Positions 26,427 through 36,389 of a DNA stretch of 55,500 bases are shown here, piece by piece (within the stretch, counting starts at the first letter, position 1; each line of letters begins with the position of its first letter). Location: assembly GCA_009760855.2 (NCBI GenBank), contig WPIO01000186.1:312001-367500 (forward strand), in the 5' to 3' direction. Made by a program: the position numbers and the translations under genes. Source of the DNA: Cristatella mucedo (taxonomy: Eukaryota > Bryozoa > Phylactolaemata > Cristatellidae). The notes beneath the pieces were generated by a model. It was not told the origin of the DNA and made no database searches. It saw only the letters and a program-made list of their open reading frames with translations.

Positions 26427-27247
26427 GGCTAACGGATAGACAGTGTTCTAGGTATAGACGGCTTAGCGGCAATTGTGCTGCTGCCGTCCAGTAATAGCCC
26501 GCGTATCCATGCGTAGCGTGCAGCCAAACGCGGCTGCGATTCGCTCGCTTCCCTTTGCTCATTTGCAGAGGGCCGGCCGGCATCTCGTCAGCGGTGGCGA
26601 GCGGGAACGCCATTTTGGAGCAGCTGCCGGACGCAGTAGCGGCCCTAGCAACGCCGCCGCCCGACCAAGGCGCTTAGCCGAACCGCGTGTGCTGCGGCGA
26701 CGGAGAAGCAAGACACTTTGAATGCCTATCGTCGCATTGAGTTTGACCAATGTAAGGCTCTGCCAAACACCGTCGCAAGTAGGTTCGCGGCTTGCGGGCG
26801 GGGCCGGCTACCGCGCGCGCGCCATCGATATATACCTCTCACGCCCGGGTCTGGGCGCGGCGGCTGCGGCTGCGCGCGCCGGACGTCAGGGGAGGCTGGG
26901 CACGGGGCGAGGCGGGCGCCTGCTCGTCGGCCTGTCGGCTGCCCCAAGCGTCCCAGCTGTTCGCCCGCTATGCCGAGCGAAGGCCTCACGCGAGCGGCGC
27001 GCGAGACTCCCTGACGCCGCCGGCGGCGCTGAGCCACGCGGCTGGCGGCCCGGGTTTCGCCGAAGCTAAGCGAACGACGCCGGAGCGGGCGAATTCGTTG
27101 CGGCTGTCGCCCGGCCGACCTGCAGCTCAGGAGCGACGGGCTCGCCCGACGCTTCCGAGGATCTCCCGCTGCTTACGCGCTATTTGCCCGCCAAGCGAGC
27201 GCTGCCGCACTCGACGGACGAGCGCCGGTGGCGTCGCGAGCACTCAC

Positions 27248-27933
27248 CGGCCGTGCTCCGCGGAGTGCAGAGCTCGCCACTCGCGAGCCGAGCAGACGTA
27301 GAGCGGCTCCGTCCACGGAGGAGGAGGAGGAGGCGACGTCGCGGAGCCGGAGGCGAGGCGGCGCCGCACGGCCGCCACCTCGGAGCGCTTCTCCCAGTCG
27401 CGATGTGCGCCTACATCCGGTGTGCCGCCGCTCCTGCCCAGCGCCACTCGCCCCTCGGGCGTCCGAAGCGCCACCTCCAGCACCGGCTGCAGCACGAGCA
27501 GACGGGAGGCCACCGCGCTGCTGGCCTTGTCCGACCAGCCCTCCGCCGCCGGCAAATCGCTGAGTAGGCGCCGAGTGAGCTCCGCAACGCTCTGCAGAGC
27601 CGGCGAGCAGGCGCCGTCGTCCGGCGTCCAGCGCGGCACGCGCAGCCGTACGATGGCGTCGGCGCCCATGTCCGAGCAGTCCACGAAATCGCTCAGGGCG
27701 GCGAGCTGTCGCGGCGCCACCGCCGCCGCCTCCGTCGGGCGGCCGTCTGCTCTTGCCGCGTCCGGACCAGACCCGAGGTCGGCCGCCGCCGTGCCCCCCT
27801 GGCCAGACGCCTTTGCCGTCGGCGCCTCTGCTGCAGCTACGAGCGCCGGCGACCGGGGAAAGACGCCCGATGCTATGCCGACAGCCAACAGTGTCAACAA
27901 GCAGGCGCCCAGGTCGGCAGCCCGCGAAAGCAT
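27248..27933 (-). CDS. Probable first exon of a secreted or membrane protein, function unknown
   Basis: The frame opens at ATG 27933 and runs 228 codons plus two bases. The N-terminus MLSRAADLGACLLTLLAVGI looks like a cleavable signal peptide or signal anchor. The Ala/Gly-rich stretch that follows (residues about 25-75) gives way to a more ordered part with scattered Cys (about residues 85, 108 and 214) and amphipathic segments such as SVAELTRRLLSDLPA and VLQPVLEVALRTPEG. A PPPPPP run lies near the end. The open frame stops at TGA 27244-27246, but that TGA is part of GTGAGTG, a consensus 5' splice donor (27241-27247). The exon most likely ends at 27248 in phase 2, with the next exon to the left. 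I found no convincing partner exon. A resemblance of the amphipathic part to N-terminal domains of orphan class C receptors is too weak to use. A chance GC-rich open frame remains possible. Confidence 0.5.
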
Positions 27934-27960
27934 GGCGGTCTCTCCCTAGCACCTGTCCTC

Positions 27961-27968
27961 TTATATAT
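27961..27968 (-). promoter_or_regulatory. TATA box candidate
   Basis: The minus strand reads ATATATAA, an AT island inside an otherwise GC-dense block. It is about 30 bp upstream of the ATG at 27933. A standard TATA-to-start spacing would place transcription start almost at the ATG, giving a very short leader. Confidence 0.45.
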
Positions 27969-30175
27969 CGCAGGCAATTACCTGGACATGATTCCAGCAG
28001 CGATTAGCGAGCGAGCGAGCGCGCGTGCCTGCGGGTGACAGAAAGAATCGCTACTGCTACCAGCCGAAGTGAGGGCCGCCGCCGCGGAAGCCGCCGCGGA
28101 AGCCGCCGATCGATACTACCTCGGCGAGTGACTCCACCCGATCCACCTCCGGCCGCCGCCGCCGCCACCGCCGCGCTTCGGCCGCCCCGCACGGCAATCA
28201 GTTCAGAAAGCAGTGAATCGACTACGGGCGCATCCAGCGCAAATGAGCATCGTCTACGTAATAAATGATCGATACAGCGGCCCGCCAAATCAGGCCCGCC
28301 TCTTGGCGCGAGCCGGGAAGCCCGACAGTAGGCGGCGCCCGCAGCCCCGGGCGAGAGCGCTGGCCGGCTCGCGCGCGCCCGCCAGCGCTCTCTCGCCCAA
28401 TAGGGTGAGCGACACGGGACGGAAACGAGGTTCGCCAGCGCGCTCGCGCGCCGGCGAACGTTCGGCGACGGCGACGCGCACCAATGCGGCTCGTATCCGA
28501 AATGGCCACCCGGCGGCGGGCGCGAGCGCCTGCGCTTCCAGGCGGCGGCGCGACCGCCGCCGCCGCCGCTCGATCGGCTCATGGCGCCGGGACGTGCGAG
28601 TTTCTCGCGCGACCCGGCACCATCCACCTGCCGCCGGAAGCAGCGTCTCGCGGGCTTCCTTCGATGCCGCGCCACGCCTCGCCGTGCGTCTCGATCGGCG
28701 CTGGGTGGCGCCCCAGTGGAGTCGGTGCTCCGGCGCCGTTTGAGAGCACGACGCGCTCACCCTGGAAGGTACCGCGGTATGGCGCACTGCCTCCGCGTTC
28801 AGAGTCCTCGTGGCGGCTCCGCCATTTTCGCGATTTCCCCCACGCAGTGGAGCAGAAATGTACGGCCGCGTCAATACTGTCCATCGCGTTGTCGTTGTCG
28901 CTCGTTAGTCGAGGCGGCTCGACTTACGGTGGCTTCACGACCGAGCCCGTTTCTGAAAACTTGCGTTTAGGAGAGAACTTCTTTCTACGCCGTCGCTGCT
29001 AAGCAGACCCGGCGAGAGCGATCCGCGATCGCTGAGAGCGAACCAATCGGCCAATCCGCCCGGACGACGGGCGGCTGCCGCGTGAGTTTACTAACGGTCT
29101 CGTGAGTTACGAATATCAGGACTGGCTTACATGGCTTGGATCTACTGCATGTTGTGCTGACGCAATAGGCATTTCGTCACCAGCCGGCGGCGGCGGCGGC
29201 TTCCCGATAGACCTTCCGCGCTGCCCTCAGTGGAAGCCAGAGCCAGACGGCAGCGCGGAAGTGCTCGCGCACGCGTGCGCGCGCGCACTTCTGTCCGAGG
29301 TACGGGCTCTATCGATTCTCGTTCCGCTCTACTATTGTCTGCATTGCGTCGGAGCCGCTTCTTCTGGGACTCGTTAGCGCAGCTTCGACGCTTCAGTACC
29401 GGCAGTGTGGGTCACGTGGCCGCGAGAGGTCTAGCGCCGGCGAACTGCGCCCCGTTTGCGCGCGAGAACGCGACAGAGCAGCGGAGCAGCTGCAAGCCTG
29501 CACGGCAACGCGTCCGCCTACTACTAGTTGCAGCGTCGAAGCTACGGTGCCAAAAGTCTAGTTGGGCGGAGCCACTACTACTGCACCACTCTCGACTGGC
29601 TGTCGCAGCGGCAGTCCGCTCTTGCCGCCGGCCGCCGTCCACTTGGGCGTCGCGACGTTCGAGCCTCGCGCGCGCGCGCACTGCCGTCAGCTTCGCGTCC
29701 GCGGCGGCTGCCGAAGGCCGCGAGGCCGGGCGGCTCGGTGCGAGTCCGGAGAGATTTCCGCCTCCCCTCCCCTCCCCTCGGCGCGCAGTAAGCGGCTTTC
29801 GGCGAAGCACTAAAAAGGGCACGGCGCGGGCTCGATGTCGCGCGCACGAACGATTCCTCCGCCGCTGCCGTGATTTAGCGCGTCTCTGCGAGCTCGGCGA
29901 GGCGCGCCAGCGACTAACGAAGCGGAGCACTCGAGCCGACGATGCGCTGGATGGTACTCGGGCGCCACTGAAGAGCTCGGCCCGCCGACGGAGCGAGAGC
30001 GCGGAGGCGCTTCGTTTGACCGCCGCCGCCATTGCCATCGAGCGCCCGACTCGCGGGGCGGCGCTAGCCACGCCAAAGAATCGACGAGAAGCCAACGAGC
30101 GCAGGCTGCACAAGGTCACGCTCGACGAACGCGACCGCCACGCGTGAGCTTGAGGGCTAACGCCACCGATCTCTA

Positions 30176-30190
30176 GCGAGAGAGAGAGAG

Positions 30191-30254
<64 letters not shown>

Positions 30255-30290
30255 GAGAGAGAGAGATTAGAGAGAGAGCGAGAGAGAGCG
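30176..30290. repeat. Compound (AG)n(TA)n(AG)n microsatellite
   Basis: An AG run, a short TA run, then a long AG run with a few GAT interruptions. It marks the right border of the CpG-rich block. Confidence 0.95.
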
Positions 30291-30461
30291 GGCAGAGCAA
30301 GCGTCGAAAGCTTCGTGCTTCCAGTCTCGTTGCGACGGCGGGAATGCATCGCGCCTTGACGGCCGAACGGCACAGAATCAACTCGCCACGGCGTCGCCAT
30401 GCGCTTCTCGCTTCGTTGCCATCAGTAAATGCGCTTCCTCATGTGCATCCTGGGGCGGCTA

Positions 30462-30690
30462 CTAATAATAATAATAATGCACTTGATAAAGCGCCCTCAG
30501 AGAACTTAATCTCTCTCTAGGCGCTTTACATTTGCTGCAAAGTGAAATGCAATTGAATGGTGAGTAAAATCATGCTTGATAAACAAACAAAATGAATAAC
30601 ATGGTTAGGGGGTGACATGCACAGGGTCAGCACGCATAAGCACGTGAAGGACGAATCACGGGGACCCGCTAAATGCTGTCCTAGAAAGGC
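30462..30690 (-). mobile_element. LINE family 1 3' end
   Basis: Starts with (AATA)n, then the reverse complement of the LINE 3' block (AAAGCGCCCTCAGAGAACTT, TCTAGGCGCTTTACATTTGC). A 3' UTR follows with ATGCAATTGAATGGTGAGTA, AATAACATGGTTAG and GTGACATGCACAGGGTCAGC. It is truncated before the coding part, close to GACCCGCTAAATGCTGTCCT. Confidence 0.88.
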
Positions 30691-31141
30691 GTGGCTACTG
30701 TGTAGGCTGGCTCAATGGCGGCGGCGGCGCTTTCGGATACTCGGCGGCGGCGCTGCTAGCGAAAGCTTGCGAACGCGTGACAAAATTAATACACTAGTAC
30801 GTACGCTCGCCCGCGAGTCACCTGCGTCGTCGCCTGCCTACAATACCGCAGTCGTCACTACCGCCACGCGTACACGTGGAGGGCACCGCCAGCGATCATT
30901 CTCTTCGTCGCGCCGCCGCGAGCGAGCGCGAGCCCGCGCAGCGTCACCCGACGACTCGGCAATCTCTGCGGCCGACAGCAGCGCTGGCTGCACACGCGAA
31001 TGCTTCGCAGGGTTTTAGAACGCGCCACTAGGGGACGTGCGAAACAGGATTGAAGGCGCGTGCGACGTGCGCCTTGTTACGCCTCTCGAGGATTACGAAG
31101 TTTTCACCCACCTGCAAGAGAAGTTTCGCCTACCCTTACGC
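30690..31141. other. Intergenic GC-rich DNA
   Basis: The sequence remains CpG-rich to about 31080. No gene recognised. The 133-codon plus-strand frame 30617-31018 begins inside the LINE fragment. Confidence 0.4.
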
Positions 31142-31328
31142 CAGCGGTTCTCAAACTTCCTAATGCCGCGACGCTTTAATACAGTTCCTCGTGCTGTGGC
31201 CACCCACAGCCATAGAACTATTGTGTGCGAAATGTGCAAATGCGCGTTTTCCCGTGGTCTTAGGAGACCCCTGCGAAAGAGTCGTTCGATCCCCAAAGAA
31301 GTCGCGACCCGCAGGTTGAGAGCCGCTG
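31142..31328. mobile_element. SPIN-like hAT MITE with perfect 8-bp TSD
   Basis: The left end is CAGCGGTTCTCAAACTTCCT. The right end in reverse complement is CAGCGGCTCTCAACCTGCGG. The element is flanked by identical 8-bp copies of CCTTACGC (31134-31141 and 31329-31336). The interior contains AATGCCGCGACGCTTTAATA, CAGTTCCTCGTGCTGTGG, GGTCTTAGGAGACCCCTGCG and GTCGCGACCCGCAGG. It agrees in order with the non-autonomous SPIN element (SPIN_NA), a hAT family known for horizontal spread among animals. At 187 bp it has no transposase. Identification is from recall of the consensus, not an alignment. Confidence 0.85.
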
Positions 31329-31387
31329 CCTTACGCGAGCTTGCGGCCGCCAGCCTCTATCAAGGCGCTTCTAGCCTCGATTGAACG

Positions 31388-31455
31388 ATACTAATAATAC
31401 GTTTGATATAGCGCCATCGGAGAACTCGATCTCTTTCTGGGCACTTTACATTTGC
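31388..31455 (-). mobile_element. LINE family 1 3' end
   Basis: An ACTAATAATACG tail, then TATAGCGCCATCGGAGAACT and TTTCTGGGCACTTTACATTT, the reverse complement of the LINE 3' terminus. Cut off by the family-2 LINE at 31456. Confidence 0.8.
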
Positions 31456-31816
31456 TGTCCCATTCCTCCGCTTAAAGACAGTTGGCGACAGAAGCTTTAG
31501 CTCTGCAGGTCCTAGACTGTGGAACTCGCTCCCACAATTCTTACGCAACGACATCTACTCTCCAACTGCCGACTATGGCACATCCTTTTCAGCGGTCCTG
31601 AACTGCTACTTCTATGCTACTCACTACCTCAACTGCTCTCCTAACTCTGCTATGCTTCCCACTTTCTCTTTGTTGCGTGAGACGAAGTCTGTTGGCTACC
31701 GAATGCGTACCGAAAGCCGCTTAGGCTGTGAGTGCGTTATAGAAAACTCTCCTGCGTAACACCCACGTGGTCTGTATGACTTTGTGAAGTTACTGACGGA
31801 GATACATTACATTACA
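31456..31816 (+). mobile_element. LINE family 2, ORF end and 3' UTR
   Basis: The best copy of family 2. The ORF end reads RLWNSLPQFLRNDIYSP, ADYGTSFSAVLNCYFYATHY, FSLLRETKSVGYRMRTES and RLGCECVIENSPA, then TAA. The WNSLP motif is shared with CR1/L2-type LINE C-termini, but the remainder differs from family 1. The 3' UTR includes CTCCTGCGTAACACCC and ends GGAGATACATTACATTAC, so the terminal repeat is ACATT rather than AAT. Confidence 0.8.
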
Positions 31817-31837
31817 GAGCACGATCGAAATATTAGT

Positions 31838-31912
31838 GGCGCCATGCAGAATACGCAAAAAGAATAACATGGTTAGGGTGACATGCACAGGGTCCGCATG
31901 CAAGTATGTTTA
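31838..31912 (-). mobile_element. LINE family 1 3' UTR fragment
   Basis: GAATAACATGGTTAGGGTGA, CATGCACAGGGTCCGCATGC: a piece of family-1 3' UTR in minus orientation. It is immediately followed by the tail of another copy. Confidence 0.65.
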
Positions 31913-32135
31913 ATAATAATAATAATAATGCACTTGATAAAGCGCCCTCAGAGAACTTAATCTCTCTCTCTAGGCGCTTTACATTTGCTGCAAAGGGAAA
32001 TGCAATTGAATGGTAAGTAGAGTATTGAATTTGTAAGTAGAGTAGAGAATTGTAAGTAGAGTGTAGAGTATTGAATGGTAAGTTAGAGTATAGATGGTTA
32101 GTGGAAGCATGCACAGTGTCAGCACGCATAAGCAC
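31913..32135 (-). mobile_element. LINE family 1 3' end, tandem copy
   Basis: An (AAT)n tail, the conserved 3' block, then a 3' UTR containing several GTAAGTAGAGT-like repeats (32010-32095) and CATGCACAGTGTCAGCACGC. It ends exactly where the tail of the next minus-strand copy begins. Confidence 0.85.
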
Positions 32136-32914
32136 ATAATAATAATAATAATGCACTTGATAAAGCGCCCTCAGAGAACTTAATCTCTCTCTCTCTCTAG
32201 GCGCTTTACATTTGCTGCAAAGTGAAATGCAATTGAATGGTGAGTAAAATCATGCTTGATAAACAAACAAAATGAATAACATGGTTAGGGGGTGACATGC
32301 ACAGGGTCAGCATGCAAATGTGGTTAGTGGCAGCATGCACAGTGTCAGCACGCATAAGCACATCAAGCACGAATCACAGGGACCCACTAAATGCTGTCCT
32401 AAATAGGTGTGTTTTAGGGTTCTTTTTAAATGTGGTCAAGTCAGGATCAAATGTGGTCATGTTCTGACGCAAGTCGGGAGGGAGTTCCACGCTTTGCGAG
32501 CATACGAACTAAATGCACGGTCTCCAAAGGATTTGAGGTTTGTACGAGGTATTGGTAAGCTGTTGCATTCCGAAAAGCGGGTGGTACGATACTTGGCCTG
32601 GTGGGGGAGTATATCTGAGAGGTAGGCTGGAGCCAAAGAATGAAGTGACCTAAAAGTGAGAGACAAAAACCTTGAAGTCGATCTGTTGCTTGACTGGTAG
32701 CCAGTGCAGGTCGGCGAGAAGTAGTGTGATGTGGCAACTGCGACGTTCACGACAGTCAAGCCTAGCTGCAGAGTTTTGCACCAGCTGCAATCGCCTGATC
32801 GCACATGCTGGTAGGCCATTTAAATGTTTTGCAAGCCACTGTGGAAGACAGCTCCTAATCTTAGATAGGGATCGGACGTGGTGGCCAGCTGTAGAAGGAG
32901 TCTTCCGAATGAAG

Positions 32915-33068
32915 CTTTTATGTAAGTATGTATGTATGTATGTATCTCCATCTGTAACTCCACAAAGTCATAAAGACCAGGTGGGTGTTACGCAGGAGGG
33001 TTTTGTATAGCGCACTCACGGCCTAAGCGGCTTTTGGTACGCATTCGGTCGCCAACAGACTTCGTCTC
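32915..33068 (-). mobile_element. LINE family 2 fragment nested in family 1
   Basis: A (TATG)n run at 32921-32946 serves as the 3' tail of the inserted copy. It is followed by the reverse complement of the family-2 end (TCTCCATCTGTAACTCCACA, GTGGGTGTTACGCAGGAGGG, CGGTCGCCAACAGACTTCGT). Family-1 coding sequence resumes after 33068, so the insertion is younger than its host LINE. Confidence 0.8.
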
Positions 33069-33918
33069 TTTTAAATTTAGGCAGCTGTCGAAAACGACAC
33101 CTAAATTTCGAGCACTTGGTGATGGTCGTACAACAGTATCGCCTATTAGAAGAGCAAAGCTTCCTCATCCAGCCATACGCTTAGGGTGTCCTATGAGAAC
33201 CAGTTTGGTTGTATCGTCATTTAGTTTCAAGAAGTTTTCCGACATCCAGGATCGAATGTCGGCAAAGCAAGTATTCAGTTTATCGGTTGCTGCTGCAGAT
33301 TCCGACAGTTTGAATGACAAATACAGCTGAGTATCGTCAGCATAAAAGTAAAATCCTCTTCCATGGACCTTAGTCACTTTCCCCAGGAGGTTGAGCATAA
33401 ATCGAGAACAGCAAAGGACAGAGCACGGACCCTTGACCACAGGTGACCCGTTTCGTGTGTGAGACCTGACCCCCACACGACACGGGTTGAACACGATCGG
33501 ACAAGTATGGTTTGAACCACGCCAGTGCTTCGTCTGCCAGACCGATCGTTGTTCTCGATCTTTCAAGTAGAATATCGTGATTAACGGTTTCGAATGCAGC
33601 TGATAGATCTAGCAGAGCTAGGCAGTGACTTTCCTGTCGTCGTGGCCACATTGAATGTAATTGTTAACAACGGAGGAGAGCACTTTCAGTGGAGTGCTGC
33701 CTCTTGAACCCCGATTGAAATGTTTCTGACATTTCATTTTTGTCAATATGTTTAACCAGCTGCTTAGAGACAATGTTTTCAAGAATCTTTGACAAGAATG
33801 GAAGAAGGGAAACTGGATGATAGTTTGCAAGGACCTCTGTATTGAATCCGTGCTTTTTAAGTATGGGTCTAATGATTGCCGATTTGAAGGACTGGGGTAC
33901 AATCCCTTTTTCCAAAGA

Positions 33919-34047
33919 AGCATTACAAATCTCGGTTATGGCAGAGTTAAGTTAGTCTGCCACTGTAGATCACAGAGATGATGAAGCATTACAAATCTCG
34001 GTTATGCCAGGGTTAAGTTAGTCTGCCACTGAAGACCACAGAGATGA
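33919..34047. repeat. About 65-bp direct duplication within the LINE
   Basis: AAGCATTACAAATCTCGGTT begins near 33918 and again near 33983. Both copies continue through TTAAGTTAGTCTGCCACTG and ACCACAGAGATGATG with a few differences. Confidence 0.85.
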
Positions 34048-34905
34048 TGGTATAGAGTCTTCTGGAGACGATCTATTTTTACGCATGCAGAAACTTGGAA
34101 AACCTTTTAAGGAAGGTCACAGGTTATGATTCCACAATAGCTTTACTCGGAGGGGCTTTATGGAGGCACGAATGTGCACAATTTTTTAGTAGAGAAGTCC
34201 GAAAACTTTTCTGCCGAGCCGTTAATATCTGGGGAGTCAGACCTATCAGCAATGCCTGTAAATTCTTTACTGTCTTATTAATCTGTTTGGATCCGACTGG
34301 CAGGAATTCAGTTTTTGAGGAAGCCCTGGCTTTTTTAAGCTTCCGGTTTTAAACTTTAAGGAAGTCTTTGAAATCGACTATATCTGCATCGGACCCCGAT
34401 TTCTTAAAATGACGTTCAAACCTGCGCTTAACACAGCGCATCTTTTGAAATTCTTTGTAAATTGAAAGGAGTCTCCACGACTCTGTATACGAATAGAATG
34501 AACTTCTGCATGTTTATCAAGAGCTCTCCTAAGTTTCATGTTCACTGCATCAATGAGGGTATCGAGGCTGTCAGTCGCGTCTGTGTGCTGATCCTGAAGA
34601 CCTGCATCACACACTGATTGAAAAAATGTCTCTGTGTCAATGCTTTTGAAGTTACGTCGCTGGACAAGTTCGACATTATCCTTTACGTACAAGTGAGCAG
34701 GAGCAGTGAACGAGACCGAACAATGATCCGAGAGGGTCAGTTGGCACACCACAAGGTCGGTGGGGAAAACACCCTTAGTGATCACGAGATCAAGAATATG
34801 GCCACCGACGTCGGTGGCATAATCAACGTCGGTGATATGTCCACTCATTACGGGTAAATGTCGAGAAAATAATAAGAAGATCAAGCTATCGAATATTTGT
34901 TTAGG

Positions 34906-35215
34906 GTACCTTCAAAAGACAAACATCTTGAAAAATAGATCTTAAGTTTTGACACACTACACATAGCATTCCGGAAAGCATTAAAAAGTGATTATGTGAG
35001 CCATGTCTAACTCGGCAGTCAACCGAAAGCAACAATGCTACAAAGAACCAAATTTGCCGATCTCTGCATCATGTTCGACTTGTGCCCAACTTGTTAAACC
35101 TTAGTATATCGAGGTGTGTTTGCAGCTTGTTGAAGTAAATGATGGTGAATTTTTAATCGTTCCATTTACGGTGTAGCTTTGTGCCGTCTAAAAACCATAA
35201 CTAGGCCAATAACAA
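34906..35215. other. Intergenic DNA
   Basis: AT-rich, no recognised gene or element end. Confidence 0.4.
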
Positions 35216-35425
35216 TAAACTAGTTATAAATGCAATCACAAATTTTGGTGGTTGTCAGATGACTGGAACATGGTCAATAAAATTGTTATGTGAGACCTAT
35301 TTAAACCGTAAGTAGTACATCGAGCTCAACAAAATAATTTTCTTTGAAAAATAACGGGACCGGAACTGCGGTTTTCTGGTGAACTTTGCGAATATAAGCT
35401 ACTCAGCCCTAAACGGACCCTCAGA
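35216..35425 (+). repeat. Unclassified dispersed repeat, copy A
   Basis: This segment (AAACTAGTTATAAATGCAAT ... GGTGGTTGTCAGATGACTGG ... TGAACTTTGCGAATATAAGC ... CCCTAAACGGACCC) reappears as its reverse complement at 41780-41985. Homology fades on both sides of these limits. There are no obvious terminal repeats or coding capacity. Confidence 0.8.
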
Positions 35426-36389
35426 AAATAACTTTGGAAAATGATAAAACGTAAATGTTTTCTCGGAAGTGACACGCCCCTCGAGATCAAATGTCCGACT
35501 TCCAGTATAACAAGATCATAAAAGAGTAAACCCCCTATCGGCTGGGGCCTAGTCCAGCCTCCGCTTCCCCGCTCCGCCCATAGCAACCGGCTGCAAACGA
35601 CATTCGAAGGCCCACTCCTTATTTACTTGGCAGAAACATGTTTACATTGGTATGTTTACATCGGATCACAGACCGTAATTAACTGTCGTTCGGCCAGTAG
35701 ACTACCATCAGGGGTAATGTGTTGAGAATGTACTGTTGCCGGGGCCGGCGTAACTAAGGAGTCAATTACCACGGCACCTCATGAATCCTGGGACAGCTGA
35801 TCCAGTTCCTGAAGCAGCCATAACGCACGAGGTGACGGCCGCGAGTGTTACTCGTTTCGGCGAACGGTCAGGGTGATGACTTGCATGGAACTAGCGCGTC
35901 GTTTACTGGAAGTCAGTCTGAAAATGTTGATTCATTTCTATTCAAGAAAATAGAGGTGATTTCAAGTTCTCATTTATGTCGTTTATAGTTACATATTTGT
36001 ATTGGCGAATGGCGGACTGCGGTATGAGACCTATCGTGGATGTTCTTCTTATGCTGTATAAGGGTCTTGTTTGGTTGACCTATTCCTAAGCTCCATATTT
36101 ATTTATTTATTGAATTGTTTATGCGATTATAGTGTTTGCTAGTGCTGCCTCTTGGTTATAGCTTGGGGCTCTCAAGCTTACCTGCAAACGACAGCCCAAT
36201 CCCTGCTGTCACTTATGTCATATCTCCTAAAATAATGATCCGATCACCTTAAAACTTTTGAATATATGATTGGTTGTAGTTACATATCATTCCAGCCTTC
36301 TCGCGTGCATATTGGACCTCAGTAGATAGACTTATTTTGATCAAAACTGGCTGTTTTATCATGCTAAGCCTTGGTCATCCTTTCACTCA
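35426..36389. other. Intergenic DNA
   Basis: Contains TATTTATTTATTG near 36095 and phrases such as CCGATCACCTTAAAACTTTT that look like old repeat sequence. No gene recognised. Confidence 0.4.

Larger units (their letters stand above)
26480..30150. promoter_or_regulatory. Large GC/CpG-rich block (CpG-island-like)
   Basis: Base composition switches abruptly to CpG-dense sequence with many CCGCC, GCGCGC and GGCGGC strings. It ends at the AG microsatellite at 30178. It encloses a probable first exon and TATA box on the minus strand (27248-27968). The high GC opens long frames on all strands (for example 29230-30147 +, 29412-30119 -, 28004-28675 -), most of them Arg/Ala-rich and unlikely to be proteins. 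Confidence 0.75.
32137..34905 (-). mobile_element. Longest LINE family 1 copy (CR1/L2-like), degraded
   Basis: Minus orientation, 3' end at 32137 with an (AAT)n tail and about 270 bp of 3' UTR. The C-terminal ORF region is 32457-32819 (DLHW/WLPV region, RAFSSYARKAWNSLPTCVRT). The RT domain is at about 33165-33915: ATIRPILKKHGFNTEVLANY, SLLPFLSKILENIVSKQL, LLDLSAAFETVNHDILLERS, VTCGQGSVLCPLLFSIYA and FYFYADDTQLYLSF (catalytic YADD). The end of the endonuclease domain lies further 5' (34650-34884): DVGGHILDLVITKGVF and LSDHCSVSF. Frameshifts, stops, a 60-bp internal duplication and a family-2 insertion at 32915-33068 make it a dead copy. The 5' end of the element was not found. Confidence 0.88.

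Noticed and set aside
28004-28675. 223-codon minus-strand frame
   Set aside because: Same GC-driven artefact; no signal peptide, splice context or motif.
29230-30147. 305-codon plus-strand frame in the CpG block
   Set aside because: Arg/Ala-rich throughout, no domain, and equally long frames overlap on the other strand. This is expected from GC-rich sequence lacking A/T-rich stop codons.
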